NCBI GenBank assembly: GCA_046263055.1
Contig: JBHELO010000077.1
Location: 1 to 26,681, forward strand
Reading direction: 5' to 3'
Source: DATAQC01 sp046263055
GTDB lineage: Bacteria; Actinomycetota; Acidimicrobiia; Acidimicrobiales; AC-14
DNA: 26,681 bases
Shown here: positions 1 through 6,738 of the stretch, piece after piece
Layout: each line of letters begins with the position of its first letter
Position numbering within the stretch: the stretch's first letter is position 1
Notes under the pieces: model-generated
Seen by the model: the letters and a program-made list of their open reading frames with translations, nothing else
Databases searched by the model: none
What the model was told of the DNA's origin: nothing
Made by a program: the position numbers and the translations under genes

Positions 1-2
1 TT

Positions 3-113
3 CCCAGCCGGCCCACCAACAAGGACCAGTGCAAAAAGGGTGGTTTCAAGAACTTCGGCTTCGAGAACCAGGGTCAGTGCGTGAGCTTTGTGAACAGACA
101 GGGGCGGGGCTAG
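3..113 (+). CDS. C-terminal end of a secreted protein with a Cys-pair motif (5' cut by window)
   Basis: Only the last 36 codons are inside the window, in the frame starting at base 3 and ending with TAG at 111-113. The peptide reads NKDQCKKGGFKNFGFENQGQC and then VSFVN, followed by a short basic tail. The pattern NKDxCK-x-GG/W-x-x-F...F-x-NQGxCVxxV is one I recognise as a recurring C-terminal motif of exported proteins in actinobacteria and related phyla; its two cysteines probably form a disulfide. The body of the protein lies upstream, so its function cannot be given. The other long reading frame over these bases has no such motif and is probably a shadow. Confidence 0.7.
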   Translation, partial: PSRPTNKDQCKKGGFKNFGFENQGQCVSFVNRQGRG

Positions 114-393
114 ACAGCGCCGGGTGTGGGCACCGCCCTTCAACGGTTGAGCGGACCTCCAACCGGGACCTCGCCCCCCCTCGGGCAGCCCGGCGGAAGC
201 TGTGCCCGACACAAGGACGCGCCCGAAGAACGCGACTCCAGCAACGGCGCTCAGCATGGCCAAGATCGTCAGCACACCCGCCAGCCGTAGCCGATGTGCG
301 TCTTAGACCCCCAATCAGTGGCCGCGCCCGGCACTCTGCGGCTCCCACGGGTCCCGCTTCGCAGGCGCCCGCGTCCAAACAGCGGCTCCGATC

Positions 394-562
394 TCAGCGA
401 CGGGCAGCATCTCCAACAGAGAGGCCAAGGAACTGGCCGGTGTAGGTGTCGGACGTCTTGGCCACCACCTCGGGAGGACCCTCGACGACCACCATCCCGC
501 CGCCCCTCACCCTCCGGGCCCACGTCGGCGACCCAGTCGGCGGGCTTGACCACGTCGAGGGT
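394..562 (-). pseudogene. Remnant of a uvrA-type gene (excinuclease ABC subunit A, 3' end), frameshifted
   Basis: Read on the minus strand, bases 562 to about 507 encode TLDVVKPADWVADVGPEGEG, matching the UvrA C-terminal stretch NLDVVKxADWxxDLGPEGG. The reading then has to change frame to continue as GGGMVVVEGPPEVVAKTSD and YTGQFLGLSVGD, which is the UvrA end (VxxGTPExVA...TGxFL), and stops with TGA at 394-396. The frame change falls at the C4 run 503-506 of the plus strand: one base fewer would restore a single frame. Upstream of the homology the invariant VVVIEHN part is not readable, so the gene is both truncated and frameshifted. UvrA is the damage-recognition ATPase of nucleotide excision repair; this fragment would not be functional. 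A sequencing error could explain the frameshift but not the missing upstream part. Confidence 0.6.
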
Positions 563-695
563 GCCAAGCGGTCCCACCTGCGACGGCAACCCGGCCACGA
601 TCGTCGGCGCCCTGACAATCACCGGATCTTCGGTACGCAAGGGGGCCCGTCGTGACCCTCACTCCGATCTGTTAGGTCACGCCGGCGGTTGTGCG

Positions 696-714
696 GCTGG
701 CTCAGAAAGCCGGC
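696..714. terminator. Small inverted repeat just downstream of the tRNA pair
   Basis: GCTGGCT (696-702) and AGCCGGC (708-714) can pair around a 5-base loop, with one G-U pair on the plus strand and one mismatch on the minus strand. It begins 25 bases beyond the 3' end of tRNA-Gly, where a terminator of a minus-strand tRNA transcript would be expected. There is no T-run, so this is a weak call. Confidence 0.3.
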
Positions 715-738
715 TCTCCCTCTGGCCAGCGGTCTTAC

Positions 739-812
739 TGGAGCGGGCGACGGGAATCGAACCCGCGTAACCAGCTTGGAAGGCTGGGGCTCTGCCGTTG
801 AGCTACGCCCGC
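739..812 (-). tRNA. tRNA-Gly (anticodon TCC)
   Basis: The minus strand folds as a full cloverleaf: acceptor GCGGGCG/CGCCCGC, D arm GCTC...GAGC, anticodon stem CCAGC/GCTGG around loop CTTCCAA (anticodon TCC, reading GGA glycine codons), and a T arm containing TTCGATT. The discriminator base is T and CCA is encoded at the 3' end (739-741 on the plus strand). It lies 16 bases downstream of tRNA-Pro on the same strand, so the two are probably cotranscribed. Confidence 0.96.
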
Positions 813-828
813 GTGGCGTGGTGCCGAG

Positions 829-900
829 TCGGGGAGGGGGGATTTGAACCCCCGACCGCCTGCCCCCAAAGCAGGTGCGCTACCGCTGCGCCACTCCCCG
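829..900 (-). tRNA. tRNA-Pro (anticodon TGG)
   Basis: The minus strand shows acceptor CGGGGAG/CTCCCCG, D arm GCGC...GCGC, anticodon stem CCTGC/GCAGG with loop TTTGGGG (anticodon TGG, reading CCA proline codons), and T arm GGGGG-TTCAAAT-CCCCC. The discriminator base is A and the next bases are CTC, so CCA is not encoded, unlike the neighbouring tRNA-Gly. It is the first gene of the two-tRNA minus-strand transcript. Confidence 0.96.
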
Positions 901-988
901 GTACCGAACATGGCCTGTGACCTGCGCCATTTGTGCCTCCGGCCGCTCCGGGGCCCCGGAGCGCACCGCTGGGACACTACCGAACTCG

Positions 989-1354
989 GTGGGCTCCCAG
1001 GAGGCCTCGCATGCCAGATCGGCGGTCACGGCCACCAGCGTAAACGACATCCGGGCGCGGCAACGAGCCTTCGAGCGCTCACCGGGCGGCCCGCCGTTCC
1101 CGCACCATCGGCATCATCGCAGCACCTACCGCGAGGCCATCGACGAGCTGGCCGCCTTCCTGGAGCGCTCGGGCATGCCCACGACGATGGCCGCCATCCG
1201 CTGCGAGCGCGTCGAGGCGTTCATGGAGGAGCTGAACGCCCGCAGCAGGCCCGCCGCCGGGTCGAGCCGCGTCTGGGCCCTGCAGCAGTTCTTCAAGTTC
1301 GCGGTGGGAGAGGAGGAGATCGAGCGTCCTCCCCTGGAGCGGTGGGCGACCTGA
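989..1354 (+). pseudogene. Truncated tyrosine-type integrase (N-terminal SAM-like domain only)
   Basis: The frame encodes TYREAIDELAAFLERSG, then an IRCERVEAFMEEL helix, then WALQQFFKFAVGEEEIERPPLER, and stops at 1352-1354. This is the core-binding (phage integrase N-terminal SAM-like) domain of tyrosine recombinases, where WxLxxFFxWxxxEEEIxxSPxER is the usual end of the domain. The catalytic domain with the Arg-His-Arg-Tyr residues, normally another 180 or so residues, is absent: the frame ends where it should begin, and I find no continuation in another frame. The start is unclear; GTG at 989 is the nearest plausible start and the first 30-40 residues look degenerate. It lies about 90 bases beyond the 5' side of tRNA-Pro, which suggests an old integration event. 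Confidence 0.6.
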
Positions 1355-1434
1355 GGGATGAGAGTCCCCGCCTCGCCGCCTGCCCGCCCAAGCGGCGGTT
1401 GCGCTCCAAGCGCGTCGGCGCCGGCATGGGCGGC

Positions 1435-1457
1435 GGTCCGGCGGGCGCTACCGGACC
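1435..1457. terminator. Stem-loop downstream of the exported-protein operon
   Basis: GGTCCGG (1435-1441) and CCGGACC (1451-1457) form a perfect 7-base stem with a 9-base loop. It begins about 75 bases past the stop of the minus-strand gene ending at 1531, a reasonable place for its terminator. No T-tract follows on the minus strand, so a Rho-independent role is uncertain. Confidence 0.35.
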
Positions 1458-1530
1458 TTGCGGGTGGTGAGGTCGCGCTCGATGGGCACGACCTGGTTGT
1501 CCGCTGAGCACGGCCACCACCACCCCCGGC

Positions 1531-2823
1531 TCATCCCCCGAGCCGTCGGGCATCTCTCCTGCCCGTCAGGAGCAGTGAGACCCGACCCACGGTGAGCACG
1601 AGGTTCAACGCCGCCACCATCATCACCGTGCTCATGACCAGCCGCTGCGCCGACGACCGGTCGGGCACGGCCGTGGCCCGGGCCCGCAGTCCTTGGGCCG
1701 GAGGGGACGCGCCCCGGAACGGGCCCGGCGTCGGCGATCCGGCGGGAGGCGTGGCGCCACCCGTGGCCGTTGCGGCCGCCGGGCCGGGACCGCCGCCCGG
1801 GGGTGGCCGAACCACCGAGGTCCCCGTGGGGGAGGGCGGGGCCGGGGTGGGACCGGTGCCGGCATTGGCGATGAAGACGCTCGAAAGACCGACCTGCAGC
1901 AGTGGGGCGCCCACGACTGCCCCGGCCACGTCGAGGGTGACCCCGAGCACCGGCGACGTGATCGTGCTTCCGTCGGTGCCGGTCTCGAGGCGGGGCGCCG
2001 CCAGATGCAGCCACGCCCCCGCCGACCCGACTCCCGGCAGTCGGGCGGTGGTACCGACGTCATCCAGCAGCTTCGGAAGCGGGACGCCGGTCTTCTCGAG
2101 CACCAGCGTGCCGTCCTGCACGCCCGCCACCTGGCGGTTGTCCAGCCGTACACCCCCCACGGTGAGGGTGTAGCTGACCATCGGCACCGCACCGGGCCGG
2201 CGCACGACCTCGATCGAGGAGCGAACCGTCGTCAGGCCGACCCGGCCCACCTCCAGGCCGTCGATGGCCGACGTCGCCCGGGCCCGGAGGGTGCCGGCGA
2301 CCTCCGCCACGTCGGTGTGGGCCGAGGCCCGCCCCACGACGAGCCCTGGCAGCCCGCCTTGGACCAAGGCGTCGCCGGCGGCCGACGCCGGTGTGGGGGC
2401 CGATGCCGAGGCCCGCCCGATGGGGGCGACGGTGGACGTGGCCGAGGTGCGCCCGCCGGGGTTGGATGCCGAGACGCCCAGCCCGGCGAGTGGGGAGATG
2501 TCCAGCCCTGCCAGCTTGATGCCGGCGGCGAGCGACGACGCCGTGGCCTGCGAGGTGGGCGGCGACGGCTCGAGCCGGGCGGCGGCGACGGGGCCGGTGA
2601 CGGTGGCGCCCAGGAGGTCACCGAGCGACAGGGCGGACGACACCGGCAGGGCCACGGCTGCCGCCACGTCGCGGGCCCCCTCGGCGGTGGCGGCCGTGGC
2701 CGGCGCAGCGATGCCCATGGCGGCGATGACCATGCACCCCAGGGCGGCGGCCGCGAGACGCCGCCGCCCGGCGACCGATGGCGGGCCCGTCGGCCGACAG
2801 GAGCGTCGACCCCCCGGCTTCAC
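1531..2823 (-). CDS. Exported alanine-rich protein with C-terminal membrane anchor, unknown function
   Basis: 430 residues from a GTG start at 2823 whose GTGA overlaps the stop of the upstream DUF4239 gene by 4 bases; I chose this start for that overlap and because it gives a clean signal peptide. Residues 1-22 are basic, 23-40 are a hydrophobic core (LAAAALGCMVIAAMGIAA), and an Ala-x-Ala cleavage site sits near 44-47. The mature part is rich in Ala, Gly, Val and Thr without recognisable catalytic motifs and has a beta-rich look (MVSYTLTVGGVRLDN; VLGVTLDVAGAVVGAPLLQ). A Pro/Gly/Thr-rich linker at about 330-385 leads to a hydrophobic segment at about 395-420 and a short Arg-rich tail. This architecture (signal peptide, extracellular domain, flexible wall-spanning linker, membrane anchor, positive tail) indicates a surface protein held in the membrane. 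I do not recognise the family. Cotranslation with the DUF4239 membrane protein suggests a common envelope role. Confidence 0.75.
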   Translation of the reverse strand: MKPGGRRSCRPTGPPSVAGRRRLAAAALGCMVIAAMGIAAPATAATAEGARDVAAAVALPVSSALSLGDLLGATVTGPVAAARLEPSPPTSQATASSLAAGIKLAGLDISPLAGLGVSASNPGGRTSATSTVAPIGRASASAPTPASAAGDALVQGGLPGLVVGRASAHTDVAEVAGTLRARATSAIDGLEVGRVGLTTVRSSIEVVRRPGAVPMVSYTLTVGGVRLDNRQVAGVQDGTLVLEKTGVPLPKLLDDVGTTARLPGVGSAGAWLHLAAPRLETGTDGSTITSPVLGVTLDVAGAVVGAPLLQVGLSSVFIANAGTGPTPAPPSPTGTSVVRPPPGGGPGPAAATATGGATPPAGSPTPGPFRGASPPAQGLRARATAVPDRSSAQRLVMSTVMMVAALNLVLTVGRVSLLLTGRRDARRLGG

Positions 2824-3605
2824 CGCCAGAACGCGGACAGGACGCCCTCCTGGAAGATCGTCCTCTTGACCGAGATGCTCCCCGAGAAGGGGTCCATCAG
2901 GAGGAGGCACACGAGCAGCGTGAAGCCGAGGACCAGCGCCACCCCGGCACAGAGGAGCACGTGCGCTCCTTCGCTCTCGATGGCGAAGAAGTACGTGAAG
3001 AAGATGACGACCAACGCGCCTCCGAAGCTGAAGAGCTGAATGATCCCCGGCAGGCCGCGGCGACTCAGGCGAAGTCGCTCCCGGCGGCTGGCGGCAACCT
3101 GGTCGAGGTTGGACGATGCCTGCTGGTAGAACGACTCCTGGGTGCCGGCGCTGGGCTGGAACCCGCGCATGACCCCATACAGCTGCTCGATGGCGGCCGC
3201 CACTTTGGTGCTCTCCTCCCCGTCCTGCATCCGCCCCCACTCGTCGTTCGCAACGGCATGGACGTACTGGTTGACCCCGTCCCTGATCCCGGCCTCCGTC
3301 GGCGCCGGGAAGGCGTGGCTGTCCTCGACGAGTTGGGCGAGCGAGTTGGCCTCGGTCGAGACGACCTGCTGCGCCGACTGGAGGTCCTCCCACAGCACCA
3401 CGACGACGAAGGCGAGGACGATCCCGTAGACGCCGGCGAGGATGCTGACGATGATCCCGGCCACGTCGTCGCTGACGGAGTCCCGCAGCCCGGCTCCGAC
3501 GCGCCTGAACAGCAGGCAGCCGCCGATCGCGACGGAACCGAGCACGCCGAGGATGAGCAGTGTGAGGACGCCCGTCGGTACGGTGCGCACGAGCCACTCG
3601 GCCAC
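2820..3605 (-). CDS. DUF4239 (bestrophin-like) membrane protein
   Basis: 261 residues from a GTG start at 3605, preceded by an AGGTAGGG-type ribosome site. There are two N-terminal membrane segments (about 13-33 and 48-70), a soluble helical middle (about 75-185) with QSAQQVVSTEANSLAQL, and two C-terminal membrane segments (about 190-210 and 216-240). This 2+2 layout, with the VxTEAxxLxxL helix after the second segment and LPGIIQLFSFGGALVVIFF at the third, is that of the DUF4239 family, which is distantly related to bestrophin-type channels. Its molecular function is not established; transport of small anions is only a possibility. It is the first gene of a two-gene minus-strand operon with the exported protein that overlaps its stop codon. 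Confidence 0.8.
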   Translation of the reverse strand: MAEWLVRTVPTGVLTLLILGVLGSVAIGGCLLFRRVGAGLRDSVSDDVAGIIVSILAGVYGIVLAFVVVVLWEDLQSAQQVVSTEANSLAQLVEDSHAFPAPTEAGIRDGVNQYVHAVANDEWGRMQDGEESTKVAAAIEQLYGVMRGFQPSAGTQESFYQQASSNLDQVAASRRERLRLSRRGLPGIIQLFSFGGALVVIFFTYFFAIESEGAHVLLCAGVALVLGFTLLVCLLLMDPFSGSISVKRTIFQEGVLSAFWR

Positions 3606-3722
3606 CCGTCCCTACCTGCCCGTCCCCTGCACCCGACGCCCCATGGCACTGCTCATGGGTGACCCTGGCCGTCACCGTCACCGTCGCCGGTCGGGAGGGC
3701 GAGGGGCGCAGTGTCGCCGTCA

Positions 3723-3740
3723 GCCCGCCGTAGGGCGGGC
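3723..3740. terminator. Perfect 7-base stem with tetraloop
   Basis: GCCCGCC (3723-3729), loop GTAG, GGCGGGC (3734-3740). It could end minus-strand transcription from the hydrolase/GNAT operon or lie in the leader of the DUF4239 operon. No T-run is present, and it is about 270 bases past the GNAT stop. Confidence 0.3.
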
Positions 3741-3904
3741 GACGCCCCGGGCCGGCCTGCGCCGGGCGCCGGAAGGGCGTGGGCGACCGAGGCCCCGCGG
3801 GGCATCACCGCCTTTGACCATGCGCAGGTCGTGGTCTTCTGGGCCCGTGGCCGCATTCCGGTCGTCTCCACCCGTGAGGAGGGTCACCGTACAGGTCGGG
3901 AGGT

Positions 3905-3917
3905 GCACTGTCAGTGC
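3905..3917. promoter_or_regulatory. Perfect 13-base palindrome, possible operator
   Basis: GCACTG-T-CAGTGC is perfectly symmetric around one central base. A one-base loop cannot form a hairpin, so a binding site for a dimeric regulator is likelier than a terminator. It lies about 90 bases beyond the GNAT stop and 300 bases before the DUF4239 start. Chance occurrence is possible. Confidence 0.25.
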
Positions 3918-4006
3918 GCTCCGGGGAGGGACGGGGACCGCAGGGCGGGGTCGCCCACGCCCGGGGCCCTCTTGCCGTGGCGATTGGCTCCATGCTGGGC
4001 CGCCTG

Positions 4007-4531
4007 TCAGCGCAGTGGCTTCTCGAACCAGCGGCGGGCGTAAGGGTTGGCGTTGTAGTCGGCCACCTCGCGGTACCCGGCGGCCGTGAACAGCCGCACG
4101 GCGTCCGGTTGGTCGGCGCCGGTGTCCAGGCGGACCACGCGGTAACCCTCGACCGCCGCCACCTCCTCCAGACGCAGCAGCATCCGGGCGCCGAGGCCGC
4201 GGCGGCGGGCGTCGGGGCGCACGTAGAGACGCTTGATCTCGGCGGCGCCGGCATCCAGCCGCTTGAGGCCGCCGCAGGCCACCGGCTGGCCGTCGACCCG
4301 GGCCACCACGAACCGCCCGCCCGGCGGCTCGAAATCCCGAGGCCCGGCGGACGGCCCGGTGGCCGGCGTCCAGCCCGGGTACAGGCGGCTGATCTCGGCC
4401 ACGAAGCCGGCCAGCAACGCCTGGGCGGCCTCGCCCTCGAAGGGCTCGTCTTGCAGCAGCTCGCTCGTGTCGCGAGTCTCGCCGGGTGGCGGTCGCCCCG
4501 CTGTCGGCCCCGGCCGGGTCGGGCCGATCAC
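4007..4531 (-). CDS. GNAT-family N-acetyltransferase
   Basis: 174 residues. The GTG start at 4531 overlaps the stop of the serine hydrolase as GTGA, which is why I chose it although the first ~28 residues are a Pro/Gly/Thr-rich extension before the domain. The acetyl-CoA-binding motif A is clear: IKRLYVRPDARRRGLGARML, with the R/Q-x-x-G-x-G loop. It is followed by LEEVAAVEGYRVVRLDT and the C-terminal AVRLFTAAGYREV typical of the fold, ending with YARRWFEKPL. GNAT enzymes move an acetyl group from acetyl-CoA to an amine; the substrate cannot be told from sequence. Translational coupling to a beta-lactamase-fold hydrolase could hint at a shared small-molecule target, but this is only context. 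Confidence 0.88.
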   Translation of the reverse strand: MIGPTRPGPTAGRPPPGETRDTSELLQDEPFEGEAAQALLAGFVAEISRLYPGWTPATGPSAGPRDFEPPGGRFVVARVDGQPVACGGLKRLDAGAAEIKRLYVRPDARRRGLGARMLLRLEEVAAVEGYRVVRLDTGADQPDAVRLFTAAGYREVADYNANPYARRWFEKPLR

Positions 4532-5727
4532 CCGTCCAGGGCGGCGTAGGCGCACGTCCAGAAGTCCTGGCAGACCGGTGGTGGCGACGGCGACGTCCAC
4601 ATCTGGTTGGTGAGGATGACCCCCACCACGCCCTCGGCCGGGTCGTTGGCCCAACTGCTGCCCAGGCCGCCGTCCCACCCGTATGTGCCCGCTCGGTGCA
4701 CGGGGCCGGTGGCGCGCACCCGCACGCCTACGCCGAAGCCCCATCCCTGGGCGCCCTCGGGGTCCGGGCCCGACGCCAGCTGTTCGGCGGTGAGGTGGTT
4801 CATGGTCATGGCCTCGACGGACGGCCGGGACATGATGCGCGTCCCGCCCGCCGTGCCGCCGCCCGCCAGCATGGCCGCGAAGGCCAGGTAGTCGTCCACC
4901 GTGGACACGAGGCCGGCGCCGCCGCCGGGAAACGCCGGTGGGCGGCTCCACTGGCCGTCGGCCGGGTCGTACACGGTCCGGGCGCCACTGGCCGGGTCGG
5001 TGCCGTAGCACGGGCCGAACCGGCCGGTATCGGCGGTCGGCACCGAGAAGCCGGTGTCCACCATGCCGAGGGGCTCGAACACCCGCTCCCGCAGGACGTC
5101 GTCCAGCCGCTGGCCGGCGGCCCGGGCCACCAGCACCCCGAGCACGTCGGCGCTGGTGTGGTAGAGCCAGCGCTCGCCGGGCTGGTGCTCCAGGGGAAGG
5201 GTGGACAGCCGGCGCATCCATTCGTCGGGCTCGGGCGGGACGGCGGGCGCCGGCGGCCCGGCGCCGATGTCCATCTCGGCCATGGCGCCCAGCACCGTCT
5301 GGCGCTCCCATGCCGCGAAGTCCATGCCCAGGCCCATGCGGAAGGTGAGCAGGTCTCGCACGGTGATCGCCCGCCGGGCGGGGACGGTCTCGTCCAGCGG
5401 GCCGCCGGGCGTGGCCAGCACCAGGCGGTCGGCCAGCTCGGGCAGCAGCCGGTCCACGGGCTCGTCCAGGCGGATGGCGCACTCCTCCAGGAGCACCAGC
5501 GCGGCCACCGCGGTGACCGGCTTGGTCATCGACGAGATGCGGAAGATCGTGTCCCGCTTCACCGGAGCGTCCCTGCCGGCGTCGAGCGTTCCCGCTACCC
5601 CGGTGTGCGCCTCGCCGCCCCGGGCCACCGCCCACGCCAGCCCGGCCACCTCGCCCCGCTCGACGTGGCCGGCCATCACCTCGCCCAGGCGGGCCAGTCG
5701 CCCCCGCTCGAACGCTGCTGCACCCAT
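4528..5727 (-). CDS. Serine hydrolase of the beta-lactamase / class C penicillin-binding fold
   Basis: 399 residues from the ATG at 5727. GGAGGGA (5734-5740 on the plus strand) lies 8 bases upstream of it, favouring this ATG over upstream ones at 5733, 5748 and 5763. The active-site SxxK is S66-M-T-K69 in FRISSMTKPVTAV. The second motif appears as YHTSADVLG, with the catalytic Tyr. Near the C-terminus AGTYGWDGGLGSSW occupies the position of the HxG/KTG motif. The family includes esterases, D-aminopeptidases and class C beta-lactamases, acting on esters or amides through an acyl-serine. No signal peptide is visible, so it is probably cytoplasmic and more likely an esterase or peptidase than a resistance enzyme. 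It is cotranslated with the GNAT gene downstream. Confidence 0.88.
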   Translation of the reverse strand: MGAAAFERGRLARLGEVMAGHVERGEVAGLAWAVARGGEAHTGVAGTLDAGRDAPVKRDTIFRISSMTKPVTAVAALVLLEECAIRLDEPVDRLLPELADRLVLATPGGPLDETVPARRAITVRDLLTFRMGLGMDFAAWERQTVLGAMAEMDIGAGPPAPAVPPEPDEWMRRLSTLPLEHQPGERWLYHTSADVLGVLVARAAGQRLDDVLRERVFEPLGMVDTGFSVPTADTGRFGPCYGTDPASGARTVYDPADGQWSRPPAFPGGGAGLVSTVDDYLAFAAMLAGGGTAGGTRIMSRPSVEAMTMNHLTAEQLASGPDPEGAQGWGFGVGVRVRATGPVHRAGTYGWDGGLGSSWANDPAEGVVGVILTNQMWTSPSPPPVCQDFWTCAYAALDG

Positions 5728-5900
5728 GGCCATTCCCTCCGGGTTCATCGCCGCCGACCCCATCCTGACGCCCGGCCCGGGCGGGACTCATCGGTCCGGC
5801 GCCCGCCCCGCCTCCGGTGACGCTTCCCCGCCCCGGGCCGCAAGCTGCCACCGGTGCAGCCCACGGTCCGGGCCCGGCGAACACCGACCGAGCGACACCC

Positions 5901-6734
5901 TCACGCCAGGCGGGTGATCTCCACGCTCACGGTCAGGGCCTCGGCCGGCGACCCGTGGTAGATGCCCTTGAGAGGGGCGACGTCGGCGTAGTCGCGGGCC
6001 CTGCCCACGGCGACGTGGCGCTCGCCCACCGGGCCGAGGTGGGTGGGGTCGAAGCCCCACCAGTCGCCCGTCCAGGCCTCGATCCAGGCGTGGCTCTCGC
6101 CGGTGGCCGGCGAGCCGACGTCGGCGTGCGACGACGGGTGGAGGTAGCCGGAGACGTAGCGGGCGGGGATGCCGGACCCCCGGAGCACGGCCAGGGTGAG
6201 GTGGGTGAAGTCCTGGCAGACGCCGCTGCCGATGCGCAGGGCGTCGGCCGCGGTGGTGGTCACGTCGGTGGTGCCCTTGGCGTAGCGCAAGCGGTCGTGC
6301 ACCCAGGCGGCGGCCGCCTCCACCGCCTCGGCCGGCGGCCGGGAGCGGTCGGGCTCGGGCCCCACGCCGGGCAGCTCGGGGACGTACGACGTGGGCGCCA
6401 GCAGCTCGGCGAAGCGGTCGGTCACCACCTCCGACGTCAGGTCGGCCCACCCGGCGGCGGTGGACGGCGGCGGGGGGGCCATGGTCTCCACCACCGACGT
6501 GCCCACGACCGAGAGGTCGGTGTGTGGCCGGTGCACGTCGAAGGCGTCCACCAGCGTGCTCCAGTAGTCCCAGTACCGGTAGGTGCGGGTGGCGGGCGTC
6601 ACCTCCACCGCCGTCTCCACCGCCGTCTGGCGTTCGGTGGTGAGCGGCGTCACCCGGGCCTCGTTGTACGACGACGTCACCTCCCCCCGGTAGTGGTAGC
6701 CCGAGGCATGGCGGATCTGCAGCGTCCAGGTCAC
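5901..6734 (-). CDS. Transglutaminase-like cysteine protease family protein (first of three)
   Basis: 277 residues. The GTG at 6734 is chosen because it follows the alpha-E stop (TGA at 6739-6741) by 4 bases and gives the family N-terminus (LQIRHASGYHYRGEVTSSYN). The N-terminal beta domain (about 1-110) is the bacterial transglutaminase N-terminal domain. The catalytic core carries the full triad: Cys173 in SGVCQDFTH, His215 in ESHAWIEAW and Asp229 in GFDPTH. The C-terminus has the VGRARDYADVAPLKGIYHG stretch characteristic of this branch. Members may cleave or ligate amide bonds; the substrate is unknown. It is the third gene of the run ATP-grasp, alpha-E, transglutaminase, and its close relative at 10219-11112 shares the triad and the DYADVAP tail. 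Confidence 0.92.
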   Translation of the reverse strand: MTWTLQIRHASGYHYRGEVTSSYNEARVTPLTTERQTAVETAVEVTPATRTYRYWDYWSTLVDAFDVHRPHTDLSVVGTSVVETMAPPPPSTAAGWADLTSEVVTDRFAELLAPTSYVPELPGVGPEPDRSRPPAEAVEAAAAWVHDRLRYAKGTTDVTTTAADALRIGSGVCQDFTHLTLAVLRGSGIPARYVSGYLHPSSHADVGSPATGESHAWIEAWTGDWWGFDPTHLGPVGERHVAVGRARDYADVAPLKGIYHGSPAEALTVSVEITRLA

Positions 6735-6738
6735 GCGC

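Larger units (their letters stand above)
114..738. other. Gene-poor stretch between the secreted-protein end and tRNA-Gly
   Basis: About 620 bases with no intact gene. The only recognisable content is the decayed uvrA 3' end at 394-562 (minus) and a small inverted repeat at 696-714. The open frames over the remainder do not resemble a family I know and have the low-complexity Arg/Pro/Ser composition of GC-rich shadow frames. Confidence 0.6.
3606..4006. other. 400-base intergenic region with two perfect inverted repeats
   Basis: I see no gene here; the open frames are Arg/Pro/Ala-rich and match nothing I know. It lies between the stop of the GNAT gene and the start of the DUF4239 gene, both minus strand, so it should hold the terminator of the first operon and the promoter of the second. 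It contains a perfect stem-loop at 3723-3740 and a perfect 13-base palindrome at 3905-3917, listed separately. Confidence 0.6.

Noticed and set aside
735..977. 80-residue minus-strand frame with GVAQRQSPSLPSWLRGFDSRR
   Set aside because: It is the translation of the two tRNA genes; this peptide is a well-known tRNA shadow.
3653..4043. Small open frames on both strands in the 3606-4006 gap
   Set aside because: No ribosome site, no family resemblance, and composition like shadow frames.
5769..5783. Inverted repeat CGCCCG/CGGGCG between the first transglutaminase and the serine hydrolase
   Set aside because: Six-base GC stems are very common in this composition; not strong enough to call a terminator.
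4007..5884. A 625-residue fusion of serine hydrolase region and GNAT in one frame
   Set aside because: Only the last 174 residues are GNAT; the rest is a shadow of the hydrolase, whose true frame ends at 4528 with a GTGA overlap.
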